Shown: positions 7,650 through 18,901, numbered from the stretch's first letter. The stretch: 20,360 bases of DNA from Saccoglossus kowalevskii (GCF_000003605.2 NW_003115950.1:123174-143533), one strand, 5' to 3'. Notes: generated by a model not told the origin, from the sequence alone. Program-made: numbers and translations.

Positions 7650-10520
7650 GGATCAAGTCAGCTAAATTATGACCATGCAAACAACAAAATGTATCCAACG
7701 AAATGATTGGTTATCTCGAAATAGCGGACAAATCTGTGTATTTAGTAGTTGAATAAACCAATTTTAATCCAAGCTCTACCAATTTAAAGTAGGAGACTTG
7801 GGTCAATGATGTCATATCTATTTCCATTGTCAACAGCACTGGGCTTAGTACATTCCAAGGTATTTCACAATCACCATGCCACTGTCTAAGATATACCATT
7901 ATGCCACAGGGGGGGGGCAGGATGTATGTGTCTCAAATTCTGCTAACAACACAATCCAGAGTTATGAGGAAACCATAATTGTAATTGCATATTACAGCGT
8001 ATGACATGGTGAGAGTGTGTACAAATAATCAGCAGTCGCTGGGTTGGTGTGGCTTGTTGGCTATACTTGTATATATCTGGTAGTGTCACTTATTTGTGAG
8101 CTTCGAATACGAACACAACGTTCAGCACCATCAATATGGCGAAACCTCATTGACGGTACTCAACGTTACGTTGCCGTTACATGGAACGTAAACTTCAATT
8201 GACCTCCGTGATGACGCATGCGTTGTTGAATAGTGTCCGAAGCATGCACACTGCGTACACAATATTCTAATAACCTTTAACGAGGTTATGACATATCTCA
8301 TGAATATTATTTGAAAGTGAAAATATTAATAGAAAGCATTAGTATTAAACGCCGGAATCACGTATATTCGGTTTCGACCCCCGCTCTGTCTATTGTGGTT
8401 ATTTGAAGACGCATTCTATCATACTAAATTGGTCACCAAATTTAACAACTGTTTCTACGTTTTACACTCAAATCTACAATTGCGAAGGCAAGCCTAATTA
8501 GGTCTCAATTGTATACAGCGCCACCAGTGGCTCTATGCATAAAGTGACTGTATGAACAGGCAAAAAATAAACATTTGCAATGGGTTGTTGCGAAGTATCC
8601 AAACATATGTGTTTTTCATTCAAACAGCAAGGTCTTTGATTTCTAAAAGTACTTTTCACTTACAATTTATGTCACAATATATTATCTACATATTTTAGAA
8701 CATACAACATTATACATATTATTTCCTATCAAATTCAACCTTTGACTCCCTAGGTTGGTGATCATTGGAATACGAGTTTTGGATATCAATCTTAAATTTG
8801 AACATAGACCTATTATATATTAGGGGTCACATCAAGTCGTAATCGATATAATATGTCGACCGGCTGCATAAGTTAAATGATATATCTTGCAATCAAAATG
8901 GTGCATGGAAAATGGTGTATTTCACATGGCATTGAAAACGTGTATAATATTATAAATATTATTATGAAGGCTTTACTCACCGACAATGATTTTTTTACTC
9001 TGCATACACTATTGTGTTTCGCATTGACACTTTTTTAGATTTGCTTTTTCTAACGGAATTTGTACAGACTGTTTTTTTTTTGAATTCCAGTTATAATGTG
9101 TGCTTGTGTTCGTCACCGAGACATGCATTATTAGTTATTACAACGACCTCCACGATAAGGTGATGAATTTCCTTCTTTTATATCTGTGTTGTGTAATTTA
9201 CTGCATGTGCATTTAAAAACGTAAGTGTAGACAATACTAGACATCATAGGGGCTTCTGCGAGATGGTAAAATTACATAATTTTTCAAAGCAACAACTGTT
9301 TAGTTGTGTAGTTGTTCGTAATTTGGGATGTAGTTTATCTCTCAAAACATTATTTTTTAATTTAATGAGCGGCTGCATGCCAATACCCAATGCTGTGAAT
9401 GGTCTTACGTTCACCAATTCAAGTTTATGTCACTGATACGCTCTGTCGATATAGGAGATGATTTAAATGGGGGGCAATGTAGACACGTTGAGATTAACTA
9501 AATGTTCTGTTATAAATAGCAGCGAATATTAATAATTGACTGGTTCATGGGGAAGATCGCGCATCTAGAGCCTTGATTGAAGTAAAACCCCTAGAGAATA
9601 CAAAGATGCTTTTGTAATTGCGGCAAACATCAAAAGATGTGCACCAATTCCCTATTTGTAGTGTGTCATACTGGTACCTTTCACAGTAGTTTTATAAATA
9701 GAACGGCTCATAACCCTCTATATTAAACACAGATAACTGGATATCAACTGTCAAGAATATGTTTCCCCTTTCCTGTAATGTCCCTAGGTAAAAAGTATAA
9801 TTAACAAATCCAAGACGGTTTGTTGACAACCCATTGTTTTTTAATGTACACAGTTTTGGTTATTCTACAATCCATTCAATTTTGACTCGGATGTACTGTT
9901 GGAAATCAGACACAGATAAACAGACTGACATATTTTGTTTGAATTTAGTATTGAATATATGTAGTTTTACAACCGTTAGTAACTTGCATAGGCATTGCAA
10001 TTGAATTATGTATGGTGATGCTATTCTATATCAATACAGTAAAATAGCCCCGTGTATCAACAAATGATTTAACATTGGCTTACATACATACACACACAGA
10101 TTAATGGAATGTGTGTTTATTGACGCATACAGGCCACGTTATCTTGGTGTACACACAAATATTTAAACTACAATGTTCTATCCTATAATCTACTATAATC
10201 TCTGATTTATAGGTAAGCTAAGGAGGTTGGATATACTAAAAATGTCCCAGACTTGAAATCTGGTTTTGATATGCTGATAATCTATTTAATAAAAGAGCGA
10301 TCCGAGTATATACAGACCCAAACCACTTCGAAACAGCGAATATGAGAATATAGATTCCCGTTTCACAAAATTTTGAGAATGTTGTGTAGCCGTGTACTGT
10401 ACAGACTAAATATTTCTTTCGTCATTTGTGTCACGACACACTAGTATATTTTATTCACTTCTACTTTTTCCATAGACGTAATCTCCTCGACCTCCTCTTC
10501 TCGATCAGTCGCTCAGTTGC
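7650..10520. other. Unassigned intergenic region
   Basis: Nearly 2.9 kb with no recognised gene. Open frames are short or lack ATG starts. Noted inside: a G-run (about 7910-7917), a nested inverted repeat around 8261-8308 (AATATTC, ATAACC, GGTTAT, GAATATT) and a run of T at about 9071-9080. Nothing here supports a function. Confidence 0.5.
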
Positions 10521-10653
10521 TTAAAGGGCGGCAGTCGTCGTGCCGCGTCCTGTTCGATATGGGACTCATAGCCACGTATACAACGCGTGTAAAATACATT
10601 GTTTATTTACATAAAATTCGAACACGCGCTGCGCGACGACCACCGCGCTTTAA
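10521..10653. mobile_element. TTAA-flanked foldback MITE, copy 2
   Basis: TTAA at 10521-10524 is followed by AGGGCGGCAGTCGTCG; on the other strand, TTAA at 10653-10650 is followed by AGCGCGGTGGTCGTCG. Arms extend about 36 bp, to TGTTCGA on both sides (10551-10557 and 10618-10624). The 133-bp element is very CpG-rich compared with its flanks, which could make it look like a promoter island. Its ends match those of 3264-3414, showing one family. Confidence 0.65.
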
Positions 10654-12640
10654 ACTATGGCCAATAAAGTCTTGTAGACGAATTATTTAGGTTTTAATTG
10701 GAATAGTTGAATGAACGATAACCAAGTCCTTGCTGTGCTTCAAGTCAATGTTGAATGTGTTGCCAGTTAATTACATTGCAGGATGTTTTCACGTGGTTTA
10801 CAAATGACGAAAAAAAAATGCTGCCTTTTAGTAAGCAAAACAACAATTTTTTGTCAAGATGACGTCATCTCTAGAACGAAATAGAGAAAAAGTAACTCAT
10901 TTGGGCGGGCAATATACCCTTCAGACATGAGTACTCCCTTAGTATAGTGATGTTTACTGATGTATCATGTATAAATATGTTTATCCAAACAGCTTAAGTA
11001 AAATATAATTCTTGGCCTTCAATATTTTTCTCCATAATGTGTTTTAGAACTTGTTTTCTACTCAATGCATTAATAATGATTCACGTAACAAGCTGAACGC
11101 GAATAAAAGTCTCCAAAACCAAGAAATTCATAGCATATGTTCAATCAAATATTGATATTATTGCCAACCAAATTAGGACAAACACGAATTCTTGCTTCAA
11201 CAACGTTGACGGATCGTTAGATTAAAATATGAATAAGCAGTTTCCGTGGTTTTTAAAGTAAGCGTCAATGTGTCTATTACTTAGGCTTATCTATGAATTA
11301 TTTACGATTATTTATACCGCATTATCTTTACTTGTAGTACGTGATTCATACATAAATAATGCTGTGACATGACGACCAAACATCATGATAAATACAGAGT
11401 AGGTTTATAACAAGAAATGATGAAACAACGACATGGAGAGGTCTCGTTATCATGCAAAGTCTCGCAAATGGCCGCCGAGATCTCATTGGAAGCGAACGAG
11501 CCGCGAAACTTGTTTTTGTCCCTTTTTCATTTTCCATTTTCTGTCGTCATTACGTCACTGTTCCTTGATTTATGTAAGCATACTATTTGACGCAATGATA
11601 ATAGAGAGAGAGAATTTCTATTCGTTATACTTTGTGTTTTAAGTTGAATATACTTTAAATTTTATGTGAACAACCACTAAATAAAAAGAAATCAATAAAG
11701 AAAACAATGTATTCCACACGCAGTAAATATGTCGTATTAAACACGAGTGTTGTGACGTCCCTTAGCCAGTTAAAAAACGATGAAATTTTGCATGCACTGT
11801 ATTTGGTTGGTTGGTAAAAAACACTGTGGCATACGTTCTAGTTAAATCGTGGTCACATGACTGTTACGACGTAAAATTTGTTTCTTGTCAGTTGGATAAC
11901 TGGTGGCCTTTTGTATCCATCGAAACACCAAACAAACCACATTATTGCTAAAATGTCCGGCAGAAAGTGAGAATAATGACGTAATGACAAAATGTTTTTT
12001 TTTTTTGCTAATGACCAGATTGTCACATTAGTTCAAACTTGATCTCGAGCAATGCAATACATATTACGTCACAATACCCATAATTCCTATGGTATAGATT
12101 ATAACAATGAATGAAAATAATATTACGACAGAAAGTGTATTATCATATATAGTGTTAATTCTGTACAAACCGAATGTCTCGTTTTGTAATATACTATGGC
12201 GTTTGCACACTGTGGTTATGTTACGTTTAATGTCGTTTTTCCCTTGCCGAAAATAGTCTTGAAATCCCGATGAATCAAAATACGTATACATAAATGGTGT
12301 TTATTGTCACTGTATCTAGCTAGTACAGACGATGTACATGACTGCCAACACCATCTTCCATCAGAAATGATTATAAATGACGATTTTCTTCCACGTGACG
12401 CCGTTACCCATCATTACTGTTGATAATCCACCAATTCAATCTGAATCACTAGTGCACATTACAAATTATCAACATTTCGACTTGTTTTTACAATAATTCA
12501 CCACAAAAGCCGTCATTAATGACCTATTATATCTTGATAAAGATGGACCTAACGAACACAGAGGTGATCAGATGACGTCGTATACGGAATCCGTGACTGC
12601 CACACAGGGAATTCAACTGAAAAATACAAAAAAATCTGGA
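10654..12640. other. Unassigned intergenic region
   Basis: No recognised gene over about 2 kb. Contents: a 14-bp perfect palindrome with a consensus CRE/ATF site (10857-10870), a small start-like frame at 11468 (MAAEISLEANEPRNLF then hydrophobic residues), a TGACGTC at 11753, a T12 run (11995-12006) and TGACGTC at 12573. A 75-codon minus-strand ATG frame (12291-12064) with a hydrophobic C-terminus is not recognisable and is of chance-level length. Confidence 0.45.
10857..10870. promoter_or_regulatory. Perfect palindromic CRE/ATF site
   Basis: AGATGACGTCATCT is a 14-bp perfect palindrome whose core is the consensus CREB/ATF site. No adjacent gene is identified, so function is uncertain. Confidence 0.35.
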
Positions 12641-12649
12641 GATGCGAAA

Positions 12650-12680
12650 AGACCGCCATTTATTTTCCCGCCAACATTTT
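12650..12680. promoter_or_regulatory. E2F-like and YY1-like site pair
   Basis: GACCGCCATTTATT (reverse complement contains AAATGGCGG, YY1-like) is followed directly by TTTTCCCGCCAA (12664-12675), a very good E2F match. A TGACGTC lies 80 bp upstream (12573-12579). This looks promoter-like, but no transcript start or convincing first exon is seen on either strand. Confidence 0.25.
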
Positions 12681-13748
12681 ATTTATTGCACTATAATTTT
12701 TTTTTATTTTGACCAAATTTCCATAATTTTGACGAAAATGGGCATACTGTGTTTTTTTACGGTTTTTATTGCAATTTTTGATATTGAAGAAATTATATGC
12801 GAATTTATTTCTGCGAAACGTGACAGTTCAAAGTTGAAAGCGGCAATACGGACGGTATTGACTATTTTCCTTGATTTGCTAATGTGATAGAAATAAAAGA
12901 GCACCGAGACAGATATTACAACTAAGTTTTCAATCTACTAAGCGATCTAGTTTGGAATTATTCACTTTCACAAACCCTTTCTCTGCTGTTTGCATTACAC
13001 GTCTAATGAAGAGGATCCGAATAATCAAACGTTGCATCTTATTGATATTTGAGAGCCATGTTGCAATATTGTTTAAATGATGTATGATAAATTACGTACA
13101 TTAAATTAAAATTAGCGAAATTATGTGTATGGAGTATTCGGCATTTCAAGACTTTTACGATGTTGCCCGTTTTAAAATTACAATGAGGGTGATGGTTTAT
13201 TTTACTGTATCACAGTCTGTCTGAATCATATATGAATAGACACAACTTTATTTTGATAATGTATGGTATTTTGAATTATGACTCGATCACTCGTTATATA
13301 TTCACGTGAGACTTGCTGAAATTACAAATCCGACTCCGGCATACAAAATACATTGAATGCATATTATTGCTGAAATGTGCAGCAACTGACTAAGCCGAAT
13401 GATTTCTTGAGGGAATAATACAAATAATAATCATGATATATTGCACCAAAATGAACAAAATTGTTCCCTGATCGTCGTTGTGCAATTTAAACTCATACCT
13501 ACTCTAACTACAATTTAAATGTCATTATCTACAAAAAAATTGTTTAATACCTGCACGATACAAGCACTACGTAACCTACCATGCAAACATATAAAAAGTC
13601 ATACATTTATGTTAGAAGAAAAGAACTCAACTAAGCAAATGATTTCTCGAAGGAGCAATATTGAATTCATCACTGTAATACTCGACACATAGATTACATT
13701 TCAACCTAGAACGAAAAATTATTACAACAAGACATACAAATATACACT
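12681..13748. other. Unassigned region
   Basis: AT-rich, with overlapping open frames on both strands at about 12700-12900; at most one could be real and neither is recognised. A 37-bp segment at 13384-13420 recurs in diverged form at 13624-13660 (shared words ACTAAG, AATGATTTCT). Otherwise I see nothing. Confidence 0.45.
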
Positions 13749-13754
13749 TTTATT
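13749..13754 (-). terminator. Candidate polyadenylation signal AATAAA
   Basis: AATAAA on the minus strand, downstream of the candidate stop at 13862. Such hexamers are common in AT-rich DNA, so it supports the exon above only weakly. Confidence 0.2.
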
Positions 13755-13861
13755 GATATTATTAATTGTTGGTTTTAAGAACAATAATTTAATTGGAACT
13801 ATCGATATTGTATGTTGATGACATTACATAAATGTGTCATTTCATATTATACAACTGTTAA

Positions 13862-13940
13862 TCAAGTGAACTGAGCTTCCTGAAAAGCTCTCCCGTATGA
13901 CTCAAATTGCGTCTCATATTGAGGGTAATCATTATAGGCA
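13862..13940 (-). CDS. Possible 3' terminal coding exon of an unidentified gene
   Basis: On the minus strand, an acceptor-like TTATTTCTCAAG ends at 13941. It is followed by an open stretch that completes a split codon and reads AYNDYPQYETQFESYGRAFQ, then EAQFT and TGA (13864-13862). The residue mix (Y, Q, E, F, few hydrophobics) looks more like protein than the surrounding AT-rich frames. A perfect AATAAA signal lies at 13754-13749, about 108 bases after the stop, a plausible short 3' UTR. I do not recognise the peptide, and no partner exons were identified further right. It may be a chance frame. Confidence 0.2.
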
Positions 13941-15050
13941 CTTGAGAAATAATATAATTGTTTATTTGCAAAATTGACACACACTATATAAATGTGTAAA
14001 GTGTATTTACTGAGTCTCTGATGTATGTAATACTTCATGCGATTTAAACTATAATTGCATCTAATATCTAGTAATAACAGCACTCTAGCCCCAAATTGTC
14101 ATACCTATAATGAATTTATTTACACTTGATTGACAAATAGCCGTGCGCGTCAATCTCAATTGAAATCGCGCTGACAATGTAAAAACCGATGGCAAAACTA
14201 ACACTGCCTTAGCAGTTGAATGCATACTGGGCAACAGTCGCCATATATGTACGGAACTTTGATCTTATGGCCACCACCAAATTTGTTCAACTTGTGGGTG
14301 TTTTAAATCTAGTTCTCTTGGAATATATATAATTTGAATGGTCAGTGAATCGGTTGTCAATGAACAACACAATAGAGACAAAGTGAATTTAAGTGACGAG
14401 GTCACATATTTTAAATAGAGGTCTTACCAGTATCACTTTGTTTGAATATATGCTCACTATTGTTGCCAGTTATTTGTGATATATGACGATATCGGTAGGT
14501 GTATCATTATTTAATAGACCAAATCTTTATCTATGTTTTATTGGAAGTCTTAAAACAACGTAATCGAGAATTCACAATAAGGCGTGAATGAAAAAAATAC
14601 ATTATTTATCAAATATATGAAAAGTTCAATAACTCAACAATACAATAATGTCATGGACGATCTAAGAGTGATTACTGGGATGACTCAGAGGATGGAAATA
14701 CAATGTAGTGTCAATCACGTGTCACATATAATTGATGTACAATACATGATTATATGAACATTTGCACACACGTCACAAACATTTCTACCATGTCTGCTTT
14801 AATAAATGTGTACCACTTTGGTCGAACTGATTGTAAAACATTTTTTTATATTTAATAAACTGTTATTGAGTCTTAGTACAATAGTACAACAACTTACATG
14901 TAGCATTGCATCTTGAAAAAAATACATCTTAGAAAAGTACAATATTTAACTAACTGTTCATACACTATGCCAGACATTGAAATGTGATCGAAACAGATGT
15001 GGTATTATTATTTTGTTACATCAGAATTTTCAACAAATAAACTGAGAGTA
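13941..15050. other. Unassigned region
   Basis: No recognised gene. A small GC-containing hairpin (GCGCG-TCAAT ... ATTGA-aat-CGCGC) lies at 14145-14171. A plus-strand frame at about 14590-14760 is of chance length. The end next to the LINE remnant probably includes its 3' untranslated tail. Confidence 0.45.
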
Positions 15051-15480
15051 TTACTTTGCCAATACTGCAAGGAACTTGCCCCATTTTTTAAGGTGCTGTT
15101 CAAGTTTCCCTTTTTTGTTAGCTATTATATATTCCATTTTTTGTATATTGTGTACAAATGGTTCAAACCGCTTAAAATAGGGAATTCAATTTTGACGTCT
15201 ACATATGTAAATATACCCCTTTGATATCAATATTAAAAAAATTGGTAATATTGGGAACATTGTGTTTCCCAACAGTATTGAAATTGCGTTAAGGGAGCTT
15301 CTTAGCCCAACCTTTCTGCCACAATTTTCTGAGAATTTTGTCCAAACATATTCACCAATGGACAATCAACCATAAGATGTTTTAATGCTTCTTTTTAAGA
15401 CAGTTAGGTAATGTAAAAGTAGCTTATGGATGACACGTTACACAGTGTACCGTTTGTTACTATCCAAGTTACAAGGAAAG
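15051..15480 (-). pseudogene. Decayed LINE (non-LTR retrotransposon) ORF2 C-terminus
   Basis: On the minus strand, around 15393-15343, one frame reads KEALKHLMVDCPLVNMF. This matches the E-x-L-x-H-L-x-x-x-C-P motif after the reverse transcriptase of LINEs, and weaker LINE-like sequence precedes it. After in-frame stops and a shift of frame, 15225-15051 reads YIYICRRQN, FKRFEPFVHNIQKMEYIIAN and KKGKLEQHLKKWGKFL, then TAA (15053-15051). The final basic, helical K-E-rich segment ending in W is usual for L1/Tx1-like ORF2 tails. With several stops and at least one frameshift, it cannot encode a working enzyme. The upstream part of the element was not found. Confidence 0.7.
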
Positions 15481-17004
15481 AGCTATGAATTTGTTTCTGC
15501 GAATCGTCGGTAATTATAAAGTGGTGAACGAGCGAGAACTTTATATTATATATAATATGTTATTCTTTTTTTGATAGCGGGTTAAATGTCGGGAAATAAT
15601 AAATATTTCAAAATATGATAATTTTTTCAGTGGTTATAACTATACATCCAGCAACATCCAGCAAACATCATTATCAGCGTACTTATCTCTCAATATATCT
15701 CATATATACGATGGAATCATTTTCAATTTTATGTCTGTGTTATTTGAAAACGCTAATGTTCTATAATTACCAGAGTTTGAGTGATTGTTATTACTATTAT
15801 TGGATGTTTATTGATGTTTAAGTTCACGTCTCTTTCATGGATGCGAAAAATTGCTTTCATATTTAAGCGACATAAGGCCGACCCATGTGCTTGCTGACAT
15901 CCAGAATAAAACGTATGTCGAATGTAGTTTAGTGTAATTTATAAGTGGTTTTAATATTCTAAACACTCGACCTACTCGACTGAGGGGCATACTCCACATT
16001 CACAGTTCGTGAGGTTGTCAATATTCACACATAGTGTTTCGATATGATATGACGGTGTTTGGTGCACGAACTAAACAAAAAGTGAAACGCAATAATGATG
16101 CAAACACTTTTTTGGGTTATGATGTTATCTTTAGATATATGTGTGTGTGTTATTCACTATCTTATTTAATCCATACATTGTATATTGTCGATCACGTAAA
16201 CATTATTTTCGAAAGTACAATGCATGAATATCAAAACAAAATAAACGTGAATTATGTAATTTTATCGAGAGTCGGATATTATAGCAAATGTTGAGTTCCT
16301 TCATTCATAACTGATACATTTTGAGCTGATCTGGGCCAAAAATATAACATTCAATGAATACAAATACAAGGAAATACTTTGATACTTATATAATTATAAC
16401 ACTATTGTTATGGAAAACATGGAAATGCTTTTGTCTGCATATCGGTATATGCAGTATATTCAATGAATGAAAGATTGAATGATTATATAGCATACTCTGA
16501 ACCCAGAAAACCGATATTATACTGAAAAACAAAAAACTGTTGGCACCACGTAAATGTTTGTTTTAGATGACTCTTATCTTTCTATTATATCAATGATGAA
16601 CGAGTTTGCGGCAATCTTTAGTGGCCATTAAAAGTCACTATGTGGTTGCGACAAAGTGCCTTGTGTGGGTGGTTAAAATCAAATTACTTTGTACTAATAA
16701 ACAAGTAAGTTGATGGTCACAGCGCTATATTACATCAGGTAAACACCAAACGTTGTTTTCTAAAATTATATTGTCTGTACATTAAAATACGAATTTATTC
16801 CTCACGTGTAGGATGAATGATACACTACTTGCTATTAAATTATTTTATAAGTGGAGACACGAGTGCCAACCTGTAAATTGTTCATCTAGAGCTGACAAAA
16901 AAAAAACAAAAAAAAAACACATATTTAGATGTGAAAACAAATGTTCATGACAAATTGGAGCTCAATAAACTAAAACTTAATTTAGGTGTATCGTGACACT
17001 GCAT
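15481..17004. other. Unassigned intergenic region
   Basis: About 1.5 kb of very AT-rich sequence. No further LINE domains could be recognised upstream of the remnant. It includes a perfect hairpin CTGCATAT-CGGT-ATATGCAG (16435-16454) and an A-rich tract broken by single C (about 16896-16919). The 86-codon plus frame at 16034 starts with GTG and is not recognisable. Confidence 0.5.
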
Positions 17005-17060
17005 TCTAGAGAAAACTAATTTGAAAACAAATTCAAATGGCCGCCAGTCAGCCACATTAC
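17005..17060 (+). repeat. Fragment of the dispersed repeat
   Basis: GCATTCTAGAGAAAACTAAT, then AAATGGCCGCCAGTCAGCC (about 17036-17053), resembles GCATTTCTAAGATA ... GTGGCTGCCAGTCAGCC in the copies within CRYL1 introns. It stops after the GTCAGCC word, so only the monomer junction is present. Confidence 0.5.
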
Positions 17061-17559
17061 ATGGGAAGGATACAACTGTGTAGTAGCGAACACATTCAAG
17101 TATAAAAATTTATCCGATTTTGCAAAAAATAAATGATATCGACCATATTTTATTTGGTGTATATTTGAAATTAGGAAAATACGTTTTCCCAGCATGCAAT
17201 TGATAATCCAGGAATGTAATGTGACATGCGTTCAATGAAATCTGAGAAAACAACAATATTAATTATAGTATACAAATGATGGGATACATGATGTACATCA
17301 TCAAATATTATTTAAGACAAAATATGAATGTTCCATATATTATCTCACTGTCACAGCATGTTTACTTTACATTAATTTATTAAATACATTACTGGTATTA
17401 AATGACACAAAAATAAATCTCTCAGATTAGAAAACATGATAGTAAAATTTTGGAGAATGCATTTCAGATTAGTTACGATTTGGCTATCACGTCGAATCGC
17501 TAAAACAACTTATATCAAATGCATATATTCTGTTATGCAAATTAGTTTCGGGTGACAAC
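17061..17559. other. Unassigned region
   Basis: AT-rich with no recognised gene. It contains a 14-bp perfect palindrome ATGATGTACATCAT (17288-17301). Confidence 0.5.
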
Positions 17560-17575
17560 TGTGTTCTAGAACACA
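17560..17575. promoter_or_regulatory. 16-bp perfect palindrome with heat-shock-element core
   Basis: TGTGTTCTAGAACACA is fully self-complementary. Its centre, TTCTAGAA, is the inverted nTTCnnGAAn pair of the heat-shock element. Only two of the usual three or more pentamers are present and no gene is adjacent. Confidence 0.25.
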
Positions 17576-17772
17576 ACTGAATACATAATATGGTCTGGAC
17601 CAGCATGGTCTTTATATGATATCATTATGTGTTTTCTTTCTTGATTATCCGTGGAAGTACATGAATGTACTGAAAACACAATAAAACACGATATGGTTGG
17701 TAGAGAGCCATTATGCAATAGTGAAATATTGTGGCACGTGTGTGCATCGCGTGATTGTGTGTTTATGATATT

Positions 17773-17820
17773 GGATACGCACACCGGATACGCACACTGG
17801 AAACGCACACGGTAGACGCA
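17773..17820 (+). repeat. 13-bp tandem repeat, about 3.8 copies
   Basis: GGATACGCACACC, GGATACGCACACT, GGAAACGCACAC and GGTAGACGCA follow each other directly. It is a short imperfect minisatellite; the 12-base third unit breaks the phase. Confidence 0.85.
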
Positions 17821-18060
17821 TAATTGCTAGCACGGTAGATAGCTAGATTCACACTGCAAATGTTGTTTTTTGACTACAGATGCTACGGTCGACTGGTTGT
17901 TGAGGGACAGACACAAAGTTTCCACAGAGAACGCGGTAGGAAGAATTTGATAATAACCGGCATTCGAACTCATTTTCAGGCTACATTGAACACTCGCAAC
18001 ACACCACCACCACACAGTTCTGGATGAACACCATTAATGTAGAATTTCATCGGCATTAAT

Positions 18061-18074
18061 GTTGTCATGGCAAC
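18061..18074. promoter_or_regulatory. RFX X-box match
   Basis: GTTGTC-AT-GGCAAC fits the X-box bound by RFX factors, which often marks promoters of ciliary genes. A 70-codon plus-strand ATG frame starts 28 bases further on (18102), but it is not recognisable and has no clear splice or termination context. Confidence 0.3.
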
Positions 18075-18901
18075 ATACTTGTACGTACAATAGAAACTAT
18101 AATGAGATATATTCTATGGACAAACAACGAACAAATATCAGTCAATCGGCGAGCTTTAAGCAACTTTATTCGGAACTGCCAGAGTCAACTCAAGTCCAAA
18201 TATGACCATGGACACAGAAAAATGATGACGATTGTTGAACGTGGTTACCAATCGGTCTTTGGATCACATTCCAAACCATATACGTGTCGCTACATTATAA
18301 TCGTACTGAATTAATATTTAGAGTCGGGAATGTAAGCAAACCCAGATGCGAAACAACAAACAGTCTGTTCCGTCCAACTGGACAGTAATCAGACACTGAT
18401 GAATAAATTATCATCAACCACGTAACTGTCTAATACGATTCCATGAACATTTGATCCAAAATATGAGCCACGAATAATTCTAATATTTCATTATTGATCT
18501 TTTATCCAGTTCGGTAATATTTTTAGTATTGATTGCAGAATTTTAAATTTGGGCTAATTGTGGTCTGTGATGAATGTACGACATAACTACGAGAACCCAC
18601 AAGGATCGATCTGTTGTTTGCTCAATATGACAAATCTCCACGTTCTCTGTCGCATCGAATGTCTATGTCTAAGCGACGGATTGCGACAGTTCTGTACTGA
18701 ATAAAACATAAGTATAAAACATTAGGACTGATATCCAACTAACACTCAGTGCAGTCCAAACGGCCACCACATTTTTTTGTAATTCGTATCGTCTCTGACC
18801 CTCGAGACATTCACTCGAGTGTGAACTTGACACCCCTGTCTTTTTTAGAATGCACTTGATCTCGTCACATGGTTTCGAAAATGCCACATTATATATATTC
18901 G

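Noticed and set aside
8365-8390. GGTTTCGACCCCCGC considered as a tRNA B-box
   Set aside because: No matching A-box, anticodon stem or acceptor stem could be folded around it.
10480-10660. CpG-dense patch first taken for a promoter island
   Set aside because: The density comes from the two inverted arms of the TTAA MITE at 10521-10653.
12642-12904. Overlapping open frames on both strands
   Set aside because: Low-complexity AT-rich sequence opens both. A faint resemblance of RTVLTIFLD to mariner transposase was considered but covers too few residues and the flanks do not match.
14997-15224. 75-codon plus-strand frame
   Set aside because: It is antisense to the LINE tail; the conserved LINE-like reading is on the minus strand.
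17827-18015. Minus frame containing MSSNAGYYQILPTAFSVETL
   Set aside because: The listed start is GTG and the internal ATG gives only about 48 codons. Composition is plausible but no family is recognised and the frame lacks splice context.
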